In this document: positions 16,323 to 24,037 of the stretch, in pieces
How positions within the stretch are numbered: position 1 is the first letter of the stretch
Layout: each line of letters begins with the position of its first letter
Origin: Nostoc linckia z4
GTDB lineage: Bacteria; Cyanobacteriota; Cyanobacteriia; Cyanobacteriales; Nostocaceae
Direction of reading: 5' to 3'
Length of the DNA stretch: 32,782 nt
Assembly (NCBI RefSeq): GCF_002608075.1
Contig: NZ_LAHA01000076.1
Span: 1 to 32,782 of the forward strand
Translations under genes and position numbers: made by a program
The notes under the pieces: generated by a model
Told to the model about the DNA's origin: nothing
What the model saw: the letters and a program-made list of their open reading frames with translations, nothing else
Databases searched by the model: none

Positions 16323-16483
16323 GAATTCTGAATTCTGACTCCTGAATTCTGAGTTCTGAATTCTGACTCCTGAATTCTGAATTCTGACTCCTGAATTCTG
16401 AGTTCTGAATTCTGACTCCTGAATTCTGAGTTCTGAATTCTGACTCCTGACTCCTGAATTCTGAGTTCTGACTCCTAACTTCT
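16323..16483. repeat. 23-unit heptamer STRR array (GAATTCT/GACTCCT/GAGTTCT)
   Basis: Twenty-three consecutive 7-bp units run without a phase break. They show a higher-order 28-bp pattern (GAATTCT, GACTCCT, GAATTCT, GAGTTCT). The array fills the space between the convergent cyclase and hypothetical genes and extends through the stop codon of the latter. The same heptamers recur in smaller arrays near 1387, 1598, 3509, 6072, 12621 and 29420. Confidence 0.92.
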
Positions 16484-17809
16484 TTGAAAACCCTTGGCTG
16501 GCTTTTGCTGTCCTTTATTCTTCGGCTTAGATTTATTCACTTCTCCTAAAGCTTCTTGAAATAAATTGTGCAGATGTATAGGAACACTGGCAATTTCTGG
16601 TAACTCTGGCTCAATGGGTTTATTGAATTCTTGCAAAACAGTATCTAAATCACTTTCAAGGTGAAACTCTGGACGTTCTAGAATTGTTTGCAAAACATTT
16701 TCTAATTGAGTTGGATATTGTTGTGCTAATCGATGCCAAACAAAGGCATTAATACTTTTATCTTCAAGGTAGAAGCGAATTAGTTTGTGGGCACCTTCAA
16801 CACTTTGCCAATCCTGCGCTGATAAAATGGTTTGTACCTTAGTATATGTAGGTAAAAACATTTGCCCCCAACGGGGATGAGAAAGAGCCGTCACCTGTTC
16901 TGCTTTCTTGAGTTCAGGCGGTAAATCCACTTTGGGCATCACCATTTTGTTATTGCCCTTTTTGTTGTTAAATATCTGAGAAACTGCGTTGGAATCAGCC
17001 CCCAATTCTGCTGCTGCTGCTTTGATTTCTTCATCGTCAATCCCGGCTGCTTCTGCCACTTCTGCCAGAGATTTAGAAGTATCGATTCCCGCTGCTGCCA
17101 ATGTTTTCTCTGTAATGATTTCTTGAAACTCAGCTATTTTTTTATTCAGTTGGTAACCTGGTAATGTAATTTCATCAGTACCAAAAAAATCGATAAATTG
17201 CTGATGATATTGTGCTACCGATCGCCAAGCTTCTTCTAGCAATTCCGGAGCATCGCTATAAAGATGACTTTTATAATTTTCTTTGAAATTACCAATTGCT
17301 ACAGCAAGTTTTGGTTTACCCAATTTACCCATGAGTGTGTAAGGGCCAGAAAATATCCAATAGCTATCGGTAACAGGAGAAATACGGGTTAGTAAAATTT
17401 CTCCGACTTTCAAACGAGATATTGTTTGTAATATTTGAGGATTATTTGGCTTGACAATATAGCGTTTATCTGTTAACCAGTTGGTTAATTCAAAGCCATC
17501 AGGTAGGATATTACTAATGGCAAATAAGCCAATAAAACTACGATGCCAACTGTCGATTAAGTTGCGATCGCTTTCGTCTAAATCTGGATGACTTTGGATA
17601 AACAACTCTAATGGTGAGTGTTCGCCGACTTTTCCTTCTGTGATAAAGCTATCGATGATTAAGTCCTGCTGAGTACTATCGCCACTACCACGGCGCAACT
17701 GTGCGGCTGCGTAAGTTTCCAGTGCTTGTGCGAGTTCGCCTTCTGCGTCGAGGACAAAATCAACTAAGGCTTGCTTTAATTCGTGCGATCGTTCTAATAT
17801 ACCATCCAC
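16475..17809 (-). CDS. Hypothetical protein, unrecognised
   Basis: A 444-aa soluble protein I do not recognise. It has no signal peptide or membrane helix. Residues 1-230 look like a mixed alpha/beta domain. Residues about 233-280 are alanine- and acid-rich and probably helical (AEVAEAAGIDDEEIKAAAAE). Residues about 300-420 are helical again and hold SHPRWGQMFLPTYTKVQTIL, and the last 22 residues are a basic, lysine/proline/glutamine-rich tail. Codon use and HIP1 content look native. The start at 17809 has only a distant GAGAG. The last two codons and the TAG lie within the heptamer array at 16323-16483, so the tail may have been altered by the repeat. Confidence 0.75.
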   Translation of the reverse strand: MDGILERSHELKQALVDFVLDAEGELAQALETYAAAQLRRGSGDSTQQDLIIDSFITEGKVGEHSPLELFIQSHPDLDESDRNLIDSWHRSFIGLFAISNILPDGFELTNWLTDKRYIVKPNNPQILQTISRLKVGEILLTRISPVTDSYWIFSGPYTLMGKLGKPKLAVAIGNFKENYKSHLYSDAPELLEEAWRSVAQYHQQFIDFFGTDEITLPGYQLNKKIAEFQEIITEKTLAAAGIDTSKSLAEVAEAAGIDDEEIKAAAAELGADSNAVSQIFNNKKGNNKMVMPKVDLPPELKKAEQVTALSHPRWGQMFLPTYTKVQTILSAQDWQSVEGAHKLIRFYLEDKSINAFVWHRLAQQYPTQLENVLQTILERPEFHLESDLDTVLQEFNKPIEPELPEIASVPIHLHNLFQEALGEVNKSKPKNKGQQKPAKGFQRS

Positions 17810-18063
17810 AAGTCAATCTCTCGGTGCAATACATACAGGACTAAGGCAAAATTGCCAAAAAGCTTAATTTATGCAAACGCATAGTCCTAAGATAGTAGAT
17901 TACAACTTTTAATCAAATTAAAACATCTAGCAAGAGCTAGATTTACAGCAAATTGCAACAACCCTCAGGTACAGATAATTCTCCCCTTGATGTCTATAGG
18001 TAGCTATTTTCAGACTTACGCCCCGATACCAAAAATCGGCGTTGCTAAATAATCAGATGATTA

Positions 18064-18235
18064 AACTTCTAAGAGAAGTGGGGAAAAGGTGAGCCAGCGC
18101 GGTCTTGGGGGTTTCCCCCATGAGCGACTAGCGAACCCCGAAGGGGTTAATGGTTCGACAAGCTCACCAACCGGGGAAAGGGAAAATACCAAACCTTTCC
18201 CCCTTTCCCCTTTTCCCGACTTCTCTTAGAAGTCT
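18064..18235. mobile_element. MITE-like element, AGACTTCTAAGAGAAGT ends
   Basis: Inverted ends: AACTTCTAAGAGAAGT (18064-18079) matches the reverse complement of ACTTCTCTTAGAAGTCT (18219-18235). The core is the reverse complement of the core at 11714-11942, nearly identical apart from the hexamer insertion present there. It lies 330 bases upstream of groES. Confidence 0.65.
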
Positions 18236-18374
18236 ACTCAACACTACTTTCAACCTCACAACACGTTTCTAACTTCAGCATTTCCACCCTGCTTGATTTT
18301 TAGAAAACTATGTGACATCATGCTTAATGTAATTAAATACGGTAACTCGATAGGTTTATCGGACTTTAGTTATT

Positions 18375-18404
18375 GATTACCAATGATTTCTAACTTTGGT
18401 AATC
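18375..18404. promoter_or_regulatory. Inverted repeat upstream of groES, possible operator
   Basis: GATTACCAA (18375-18383) and TTGGTAATC (18396-18404) form perfect 9-bp arms around a 12-base spacer, 161 bases upstream of groES. The geometry resembles an operator for a dimeric repressor, but the sequence is not CIRCE. Function is inferred only. Confidence 0.35.
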
Positions 18405-18564
18405 ACATATTGTATTGCTTTCATCACAGTAGTTTCATCAAAAAACTGCCTAAGCTGAGTTTTTGATTGGAGAAACGTAAGGCGTGATGAATTATCTTGG
18501 CAATCACTGAAATTTTGGTTAAGTAACCTGTTGACCTTAAGAAAGTTAGTTTGGAGGGTTTTGT

Positions 18565-18876
18565 ATGGCAGCCATAACCTTGAGTGTATCTACTGTTAAG
18601 CCTCTGGGCGATCGCGTTTTCATCAAGGTCAGTGAGTCTGAAGAGAAAACAGCTGGTGGGATTCTTCTCCCTGATAGTGCCAAAGAAAAACCGCAGGTGG
18701 GTGAAATTGTCGCAGTAGGTTCTGGGAAGCGCAACGATGACGGTACTCGCCAAAGCATTGATATTGCTGTTGGTGACAAAGTTCTTTATTCCAAGTATGC
18801 AGGTACCGACATCAAACTTGGTACTGAAGAATATGTTCTATTGTCTGAGAAAGACATCTTAGCAATTGTTTCCTAA
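18565..18876 (+). CDS. groES: Co-chaperonin GroES (Cpn10)
   Basis: Heptameric lid of the GroEL folding chamber in the cytoplasm. The 103-aa protein shows the mobile loop with the GroEL-binding GGILLPD (31-37), the N-terminal VKPLGDRVFIKV strand and the C-terminal YVLLSEKDILAIV. The ATG at 18565 has a strong TTGGAGGG Shine-Dalgarno. It is the first gene of a groES-groEL operon, followed after 133 bases by groEL. A HIP1 site overlaps codons 15-17. Confidence 0.97.
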   Translation: MAAITLSVSTVKPLGDRVFIKVSESEEKTAGGILLPDSAKEKPQVGEIVAVGSGKRNDDGTRQSIDIAVGDKVLYSKYAGTDIKLGTEEYVLLSEKDILAIVS

Positions 18877-19009
18877 AACCTTGCAAAATCCAACAGACCC
18901 ATTGCTCATAGAACTGCAATCAAAAACAGGTAACTGTTTATCCCTGGCTATTCCCTTGTTTCTTGTAACCTAACGACTTAAACACTTTATAGAGAGAAAT
19001 TGAATCACT

Positions 19010-20647
19010 ATGGCAAAGCGCATCATTTACAACGAAAATGCTCGTCGTGCTTTGGAAAAAGGAATTGACATTCTAGCTGAAGCAGTAGCAGTGACTCTTG
19101 GCCCTAAAGGGCGTAACGTTGTTTTGGAAAAGAAATTTGGCGCTCCTCAAATTGTCAATGACGGAGTTACTATCGCCAAAGAAATTGAATTGGAAGACCA
19201 TGTAGAAAATACGGGTGTGTCACTCATCCGTCAAGCCGCTTCCAAAACCAATGATGCTGCTGGAGACGGAACAACAACAGCAACCGTTTTGGCTCACGCC
19301 ATTGTCAAAGAAGGATTGCGGAATGTCGCCGCCGGTGCAAATGCTATCCAACTCAAGCGTGGTATTGACAAAGCCACAGGTTTTTTAGTCAACAAAATCA
19401 AAGAACATGCGCGTCAGGTGGAAGACTCGAAAGCCATCGCTCAGGTTGCTAGCATCTCTGCGGGTAACGATGAAGTGGTGGGAGCTTTGATTGCAGAAGC
19501 TTTAGATAAAGTTGGTCGTGAAGGGGTGATTTCCCTAGAAGAAGGTAAATCAGTCACCACCGAACTAGAAGTTACAGAAGGATTAAACTTTGACAAGGGT
19601 TACATTTCCCCTTATTTCGCCACAGACACCGAGCGCTTAGAAGCTGTGCTGGATGAGCCATTCCTACTAATTACCGATAAAAAGATTGCTTTGGTACAAG
19701 ACCTAGTACCCGTATTAGAACAGGTGGCCCGTGCAGGTCGTCCATTGTTGATTATTGCAGAAGACATTGAAAAAGAAGCCCTAGCAACCTTGGTGGTGAA
19801 TCGCCTGCGGGGAGTACTGAATGTGGCGGCTGTGAAAGCGCCAGGATTTGGCGATCGCCGCAAGTCCATTTTAGAGGATATTGCCATTCTCACCGGTGGG
19901 CAGTTAATTACTGAAGATGCTGGTTTGAGGTTGGATGCTACCAAACTCGAACAACTGGGTAAAGCTCGTCGAATCACCATTACCAAAGATAGTACTACCC
20001 TCGTTGCCGAAGGCAATGAAGCAGCTGTAAAAGCCAGAGTAGAGCAAATCCGGCGGCAAATCGAAGAAACCGAATCTTCCTATGACAAAGAAAAACTCCA
20101 AGAACGTTTAGCGAAGTTATCCGGTGGAGTTGCAGTGGTGAAAGTGGGTGCTGCGACAGAAACCGAACTCAAAGACCGCAAACTGCGTTTAGAAGATGCC
20201 ATTAACGCCACAAAAGCCGCTGTGGAAGAGGGCATTGTTCCCGGTGGTGGTACAACCCTGGCACATCTGGCCCCTGAACTAGAAAATTGGGCAAAATCTA
20301 CCTTGGTGAATGAAGAGTTAACCGGAGCATTGATTGTATCCCGCGCCTTGACTGCGCCTTTGAAGCGGATAGCGGAAAATGCAGGTCAAAACGGTGCGAT
20401 CATTGCCGAACGCGTCAAAGAGAAAGAATTTAATGTGGGCTACGACGCAACTACCGGGGAATTCGTAGATTTATTTGCAGCCGGCATTGTTGACCCCGCC
20501 AAGGTTACCCGTTCAGCCGTGCAAAACGCAGCTTCAATTGCAGGTATGGTGTTAACTACTGAAGCGATCGTAGTTGACAAACCAGAACCCAAAGATGCTG
20601 CTCCTGCTGCACCTGGTGGCGGCTTGGGCGGTGACTTTGATTACTAA
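19010..20647 (+). CDS. groL: Chaperonin GroEL (Cpn60), groES-linked copy
   Basis: ATP-driven 14-subunit chaperonin that folds proteins with GroES. At 545 aa it has the usual length. The ATP-binding GDGTT is at 85-89 (N-terminal AGDGTTTATVLA), and VEEGIVPGGGTTL lies near 410. The C-terminus is PGGGLGGDFDY, not the methionine-rich GGM tail of E. coli GroEL, as in other groES-linked cyanobacterial copies. The start ATG at 19010 follows AGAGAG. Cyanobacteria usually carry a second, unlinked groEL; only this one is here. The 3' flank is a long CCCCTTT array. Confidence 0.97.
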   Translation: MAKRIIYNENARRALEKGIDILAEAVAVTLGPKGRNVVLEKKFGAPQIVNDGVTIAKEIELEDHVENTGVSLIRQAASKTNDAAGDGTTTATVLAHAIVKEGLRNVAAGANAIQLKRGIDKATGFLVNKIKEHARQVEDSKAIAQVASISAGNDEVVGALIAEALDKVGREGVISLEEGKSVTTELEVTEGLNFDKGYISPYFATDTERLEAVLDEPFLLITDKKIALVQDLVPVLEQVARAGRPLLIIAEDIEKEALATLVVNRLRGVLNVAAVKAPGFGDRRKSILEDIAILTGGQLITEDAGLRLDATKLEQLGKARRITITKDSTTLVAEGNEAAVKARVEQIRRQIEETESSYDKEKLQERLAKLSGGVAVVKVGAATETELKDRKLRLEDAINATKAAVEEGIVPGGGTTLAHLAPELENWAKSTLVNEELTGALIVSRALTAPLKRIAENAGQNGAIIAERVKEKEFNVGYDATTGEFVDLFAAGIVDPAKVTRSAVQNAASIAGMVLTTEAIVVDKPEPKDAAPAAPGGGLGGDFDY

Positions 20648-20660
20648 TAGTACGCCAAGG

Positions 20661-20826
20661 ATAAAGGGGAAGGGGTAAAGGATAAAGGTTTTTTATTCAT
20701 TCCCCTTTCCCCTTTTCCCTTTCCCCTTTCCCCTTTCCCCTTTCCCCTTTCCCCTTTCCCCTTTCCCCTTTTCCCTTTTCCCTTTACCCTTTCCCCTTTC
20801 CCCTTTCCCCTTTCCCCTTTCCCCTT
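20661..20826. repeat. CCCCTTT heptamer array after groEL
   Basis: A purine-rich stretch (AAAGGGGAAGGGG and relatives, about 20668-20692) is followed by an almost uninterrupted CCCCTTT/CCCTTTT array (about 20700-20826). The two halves can pair as a large hairpin in RNA. The minus strand of the array is (GGGGAAA)n, a strong G-quadruplex pattern. It may help end groESL transcripts; this is inferred. Confidence 0.85.
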
Positions 20827-20987
20827 ATAACTTCGTTGTCTGTTGCATCACAGATAGGCTGATAACTTCACAACTTCCTCAAATTATCTTCCTATAACCA
20901 AAGGTGTGAGACTCAAGAGGGAGTCAAAAAGCAACACAAAGCCCTCTGGAGTAACAGTAGCGAGAATGCATTTAAGGAAAATTTCCC
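20827..20987 (+). promoter_or_regulatory. Leader region of ppsA
   Basis: AT-rich leader between the CCCCTTT array and ppsA. It contains a small hairpin (GACTC at about 20911 with GAGTC at about 20922) and an AAGGAAAA Shine-Dalgarno near 20974-20981. I cannot place a promoter by eye. Confidence 0.35.
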
Positions 20988-23426
20988 ATGCTTGAAACAT
21001 TTGTTACTCAAAAAACACCAAGTCAGGATTTAAAACAACAAGCCCTAGTACTACCACTAGATGCTGTTGGAATTGCAGATATCCCACTTGTGGGTGGTAA
21101 AAACGCTTCATTGGGAGAAATGATTCAACAGCTTGTACCTAAAGGCATCAAGATTCCTACAGGATTTGCTACTACAGCTTATGCTTATCACTACTTTATT
21201 TCTTCAGCGGGTTTAGAACCAAAATTACGGCAATTATTTGCAGATTTAAATATAGAAGATGTTAACAATCTCCATTCTATTGGCAAACAAGTACGGGCTT
21301 TAATGCTGCAAACTCCATTTCCATTAGAGTTACAGCAAGCGATTACCGAAGCTTATCAAGACCTAGAAAAACAATATGGCACTAATACCGATGTCGCAGT
21401 CCGTTCTAGCGCCACAGCAGAAGACTTACCCGATGCTAGCTTTGCGGGACAGCAAGAAACCTACCTCAATGTCCACGGGTTACAAGGTGTATTAGAAGCT
21501 TGTCACAAATGCTTTGCTTCAATTTATACTGACCGTGCTATTTCTTACCGCGAACTTAAGGGCTTTGACCACTTCAGTATAGCCCTCTCGGTAGGGGTAC
21601 AAAAAATGGTGCGTTCTGATTTGGCAACATCTGGTGTGATGTTCTCCATCGATACTGAAACAGGGTTTCAAGATGTAGCATTAATTACCGCATCCTATGG
21701 TTTGGGAGAAAATGTAGTCCAGGGGGCTGTGAATCCAGATGAATATTTAGTATTTAAACCGACATTAAAACAGGGATATCAGCCCATTTTAGAAAAGCGT
21801 TTGGGTACAAAAGAAATCAAGATGGTCTACGATACTGGGGGATCGAAATTGACCAGAAATATACGTGTTGCGCCAAGCGATCGCCTAAAATATGCCCTTA
21901 GCGATGCAGAAATTTTACAATTAGCCCAAGCTTGTTGCTTAATTGAAGAACATTATTCACAAGTGCGCGGTGTCTACACACCAATGGACATCGAATGGGC
22001 AAAAGATGGCATTACAAATGAGCTTTTTATCGTTCAGGCGCGTCCAGAAACAGTACAATCTCAAAAATCGAAAAATATTCTCCGCACTTATCACTTACAA
22101 CAAAAAGGTGAGGTGTTAGTTACAGGGCGGAGTGTGGGTGAAATGATTGCACAAGGTAAAGCCAAAGTGATTTTGAATGTGCAGCAAATTAACCAGTTTC
22201 AACCAGGAGATGTGCTAGTGACAAATCGCACCGATCCTGATTGGGAACCAATCATGAAACGTGCTAGCGCAATTGTCACCAACCAAGGCGGCCGTACTTG
22301 TCATAGTGCAATTATCGCCAGAGAAATAGGTATTCCGGCCATAGTTGGTTGTGGTAATGCAACTACTGTATTGAAAACAGGACAAGAAATTACTGTTTCT
22401 TGTGCTGAAGGTGAAACTGGCAGAATTTACCAAGGTTTATTATCCTATGAAATACAAGAATTAGCATTAGAAAATTTGCCCCAGGTTCCTACTCAAATTA
22501 TGATGAATGTGGGTAATCCAGAAGAAGCATTGAGTTATGCTGCTATCCCCAATGATGGTGTGGGATTAGCCCGGATGGAATTTATTATTGCTAATCATAT
22601 TAAGACACATCCATTAGCGTTAATTCATTTTCATGAGTTAGAAGATGAATTTGTTAAATCTCAAATTGCCGAATTAACTGTTCAATACGAAGATAAAACC
22701 GCCTACTTTATCGATAAACTAGCTCAAGGTATTGGTACGATCGCAGCTGCTTTTTATCCGAAACCTGTAATTGTGCGCCTATCAGATTTCAAGACTAACG
22801 AATATGCTAACCTGTTGGGCGGTAAGCCCTTTGAACCCCAAGAAGAAAACCCGATGTTGGGATGGCGCGGTGCTTCTCGCTACTACGATGAACGCTATCG
22901 TCAAGGCTTTGCTTTGGAATGTTTAGCGATGAAAAATGTGCGCGATCGCATGGGTTTAACTAATGTCATTTTAATGGTGCCATTTTGTCGCACTCCCCAA
23001 GAAGGTAGGCGCGTGTTAGCAGAAATGGCAAAACATGGTTTAGTGCAGGGAGAAAACGGTTTACAAGTTTATGTGATGTGCGAATTGCCTAGTAATGTGC
23101 AATTGGCAGATGAATTTTGTGAAATCTTTGATGGTTTTTCAATTGGCTCCAATGACCTGACACAATTAACATTAGGAGTAGATAGAGATTCAGAATTAGT
23201 AGCCCATTTATTTGATGAACGCAATGAAGCTGTAAAGTTAATGATTGCCAAAGCCATAGCTACAATTAAAAAGCACGGACGCAAAATTGGTATTTGCGGC
23301 CAAGCACCCAGTGATTATCCAGAATTTGCTGAATTTTTGATTCAACAAGGTATTGATTCCATCAGCCTTAATCCTGATTCTGTACTCAAAACTCTTTTAG
23401 AAATAGCAAGTACAGAAATCAGTTAA
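20988..23426 (+). CDS. ppsA: Phosphoenolpyruvate synthase
   Basis: Makes phosphoenolpyruvate from pyruvate and ATP, giving AMP and phosphate, for gluconeogenesis. The 812-aa protein has the N-terminal ATP-grasp-like domain (GGKNASLGEM at 36-45, VRSSATAEDLPDASFAGQQ at 138-156), the swivelling phosphohistidine domain with H439 in GGRTCHSAIIAREIGIP, and the C-terminal TIM-barrel PEP/pyruvate domain ending with catalytic C770 in GICGQAPSDYPEF. The Shine-Dalgarno AAGGAAAA supports the ATG at 20988. It is monocistronic, followed by a hairpin. The pyruvate-using enzyme NifJ is encoded nearby on the opposite strand. Confidence 0.95.
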   Translation: MLETFVTQKTPSQDLKQQALVLPLDAVGIADIPLVGGKNASLGEMIQQLVPKGIKIPTGFATTAYAYHYFISSAGLEPKLRQLFADLNIEDVNNLHSIGKQVRALMLQTPFPLELQQAITEAYQDLEKQYGTNTDVAVRSSATAEDLPDASFAGQQETYLNVHGLQGVLEACHKCFASIYTDRAISYRELKGFDHFSIALSVGVQKMVRSDLATSGVMFSIDTETGFQDVALITASYGLGENVVQGAVNPDEYLVFKPTLKQGYQPILEKRLGTKEIKMVYDTGGSKLTRNIRVAPSDRLKYALSDAEILQLAQACCLIEEHYSQVRGVYTPMDIEWAKDGITNELFIVQARPETVQSQKSKNILRTYHLQQKGEVLVTGRSVGEMIAQGKAKVILNVQQINQFQPGDVLVTNRTDPDWEPIMKRASAIVTNQGGRTCHSAIIAREIGIPAIVGCGNATTVLKTGQEITVSCAEGETGRIYQGLLSYEIQELALENLPQVPTQIMMNVGNPEEALSYAAIPNDGVGLARMEFIIANHIKTHPLALIHFHELEDEFVKSQIAELTVQYEDKTAYFIDKLAQGIGTIAAAFYPKPVIVRLSDFKTNEYANLLGGKPFEPQEENPMLGWRGASRYYDERYRQGFALECLAMKNVRDRMGLTNVILMVPFCRTPQEGRRVLAEMAKHGLVQGENGLQVYVMCELPSNVQLADEFCEIFDGFSIGSNDLTQLTLGVDRDSELVAHLFDERNEAVKLMIAKAIATIKKHGRKIGICGQAPSDYPEFAEFLIQQGIDSISLNPDSVLKTLLEIASTEIS

Positions 23427-23456
23427 TGTCAGTTAAATCGATTCTAAAAATTCATT

Positions 23457-23493
23457 TTTAAAACCTTTCTCTGAACTGGGGAGAGGTTTTAAA
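23457..23493 (+). terminator. Hairpin downstream of ppsA
   Basis: TTTAAAACC plus a pyrimidine arm (23457-23471) pairs with GAGAGGTTTTAAA (23481-23493), with a 2-base bulge. It starts 31 bases after the ppsA stop and fits a transcription terminator, though the following T-run is short. Confidence 0.5.
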
Positions 23494-23536
23494 AAATAAA
23501 CCTAATTTCAAAACTTTATAAAATATAGTTAGTTAA

Positions 23537-23626
23537 AATGCTGAAAAACATAGCAAATTAGCCATTAGTATTTGCGGACAAGCATCCAGTAACTATCCAG
23601 AACGCCCAGCCGAAAAAATTGAATAA
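23537..23626 (+). pseudogene. Remnant of a second ppsA C-terminus
   Basis: One frame reads EKHSKLAISICGQASSNYPE and then diverges to a stop at 23624-23626. It matches the catalytic-cysteine end of PpsA (KKHGRKIGICGQAPSDYPE). Over 39 bases from 23564 to 23602 the DNA agrees with the ppsA copy at 34 positions. A stop lies just upstream and no start or rest of the gene is present. It is a fossil of a tandem duplicate or paralogue. Confidence 0.7.
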
Positions 23627-23776
23627 TTAGGACATCAACTGATAGTCAAAATCCAGCACCACAAGAGCAGTAAATTCCCTAAATTAACTAATGGGCGTGA
23701 GAAAATTTTTCAGTATTTCAACTGATTCCATCAGTAGATAGCAAAGGTACTAATTGTAGGGTATTCAAGTGCCATG

Positions 23777-23804
23777 AGTGGGGAAAACAACTTCCCACTT
23801 TTTT
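23777..23804 (+). terminator. Rho-independent terminator-like hairpin
   Basis: AGTGGG (23777-23782) pairs with CCCACT (23794-23799), with further AA/TT pairing after a bulge, and is followed by a run of five T (23800-23804). It is oriented for the plus strand, so it may be the terminator of the lost ppsA-like gene or a second one for ppsA. Confidence 0.55.
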
Positions 23805-23824
23805 ACCCTCAATTTAGTTAAACT

Positions 23825-23947
23825 ATGAAACTTACATTGATTAAAACACCACATGTAGTCATCGGCTTTCTCATAGTGGCGAATTACGTACTATTCACTA
23901 TGTTGCTCAAGTATTTGGATAGTATAACAATTCTATTTGAATCGTGA
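23825..23947 (+). CDS. Possible 40-aa single-pass membrane peptide
   Basis: An ATG at 23825 opens a 40-codon frame. The peptide has a hydrophobic segment (VVIGFLIVANYVLFTMLL, residues 11-28) typical of a single membrane helix, with a positively charged N-terminus. I see no Shine-Dalgarno, and AT-rich DNA can give such frames by chance. It lies just after a terminator-like hairpin. Treat as a low-confidence candidate. Confidence 0.2.
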   Translation: MKLTLIKTPHVVIGFLIVANYVLFTMLLKYLDSITILFES

Positions 23948-24037
23948 AAAATTTCTGTGGTGGTTGTTGACTGTTGACAGTTGAGTGTTAACACTACACC
24001 ACCATCACTGATTTATGCCGAGCTACTTATAAAATTT

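Larger units (their letters stand above)
17810..18564. other. Upstream region of groES
   Basis: No gene is visible in these 755 bases. They include a repeat element (18064-18235) and about 330 bases of AT-rich leader with an inverted repeat (18375-18404). I searched for the HrcA operator CIRCE (TTAGCACTC-N9-GAGTGCTAA) and found no match. Confidence 0.7.
23427..24037. other. Gap between ppsA and the DHOD-like gene
   Basis: A 611-base region between convergent genes. It holds two terminator-like hairpins (23457-23493 and 23777-23804), a decayed ppsA fragment (about 23537-23626), a possible 40-codon frame (23825-23947) and a TTGACTG-type repeat (about 23963-23990). Confidence 0.7.

Noticed and set aside
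16323..16483. CRISPR array
   Set aside because: The repeats are contiguous 7-bp units without unique spacers, and no cas gene is present.
18236..18564. CIRCE operator before groES
   Set aside because: I looked for TTAGCACTC and GAGTGCTAA or near matches on both strands and found none.
19612..20101. Antisense open frames over groEL
   Set aside because: Long antisense frames are common in GC-balanced conserved genes; no ribosome site, and the groEL frame explains the sequence.
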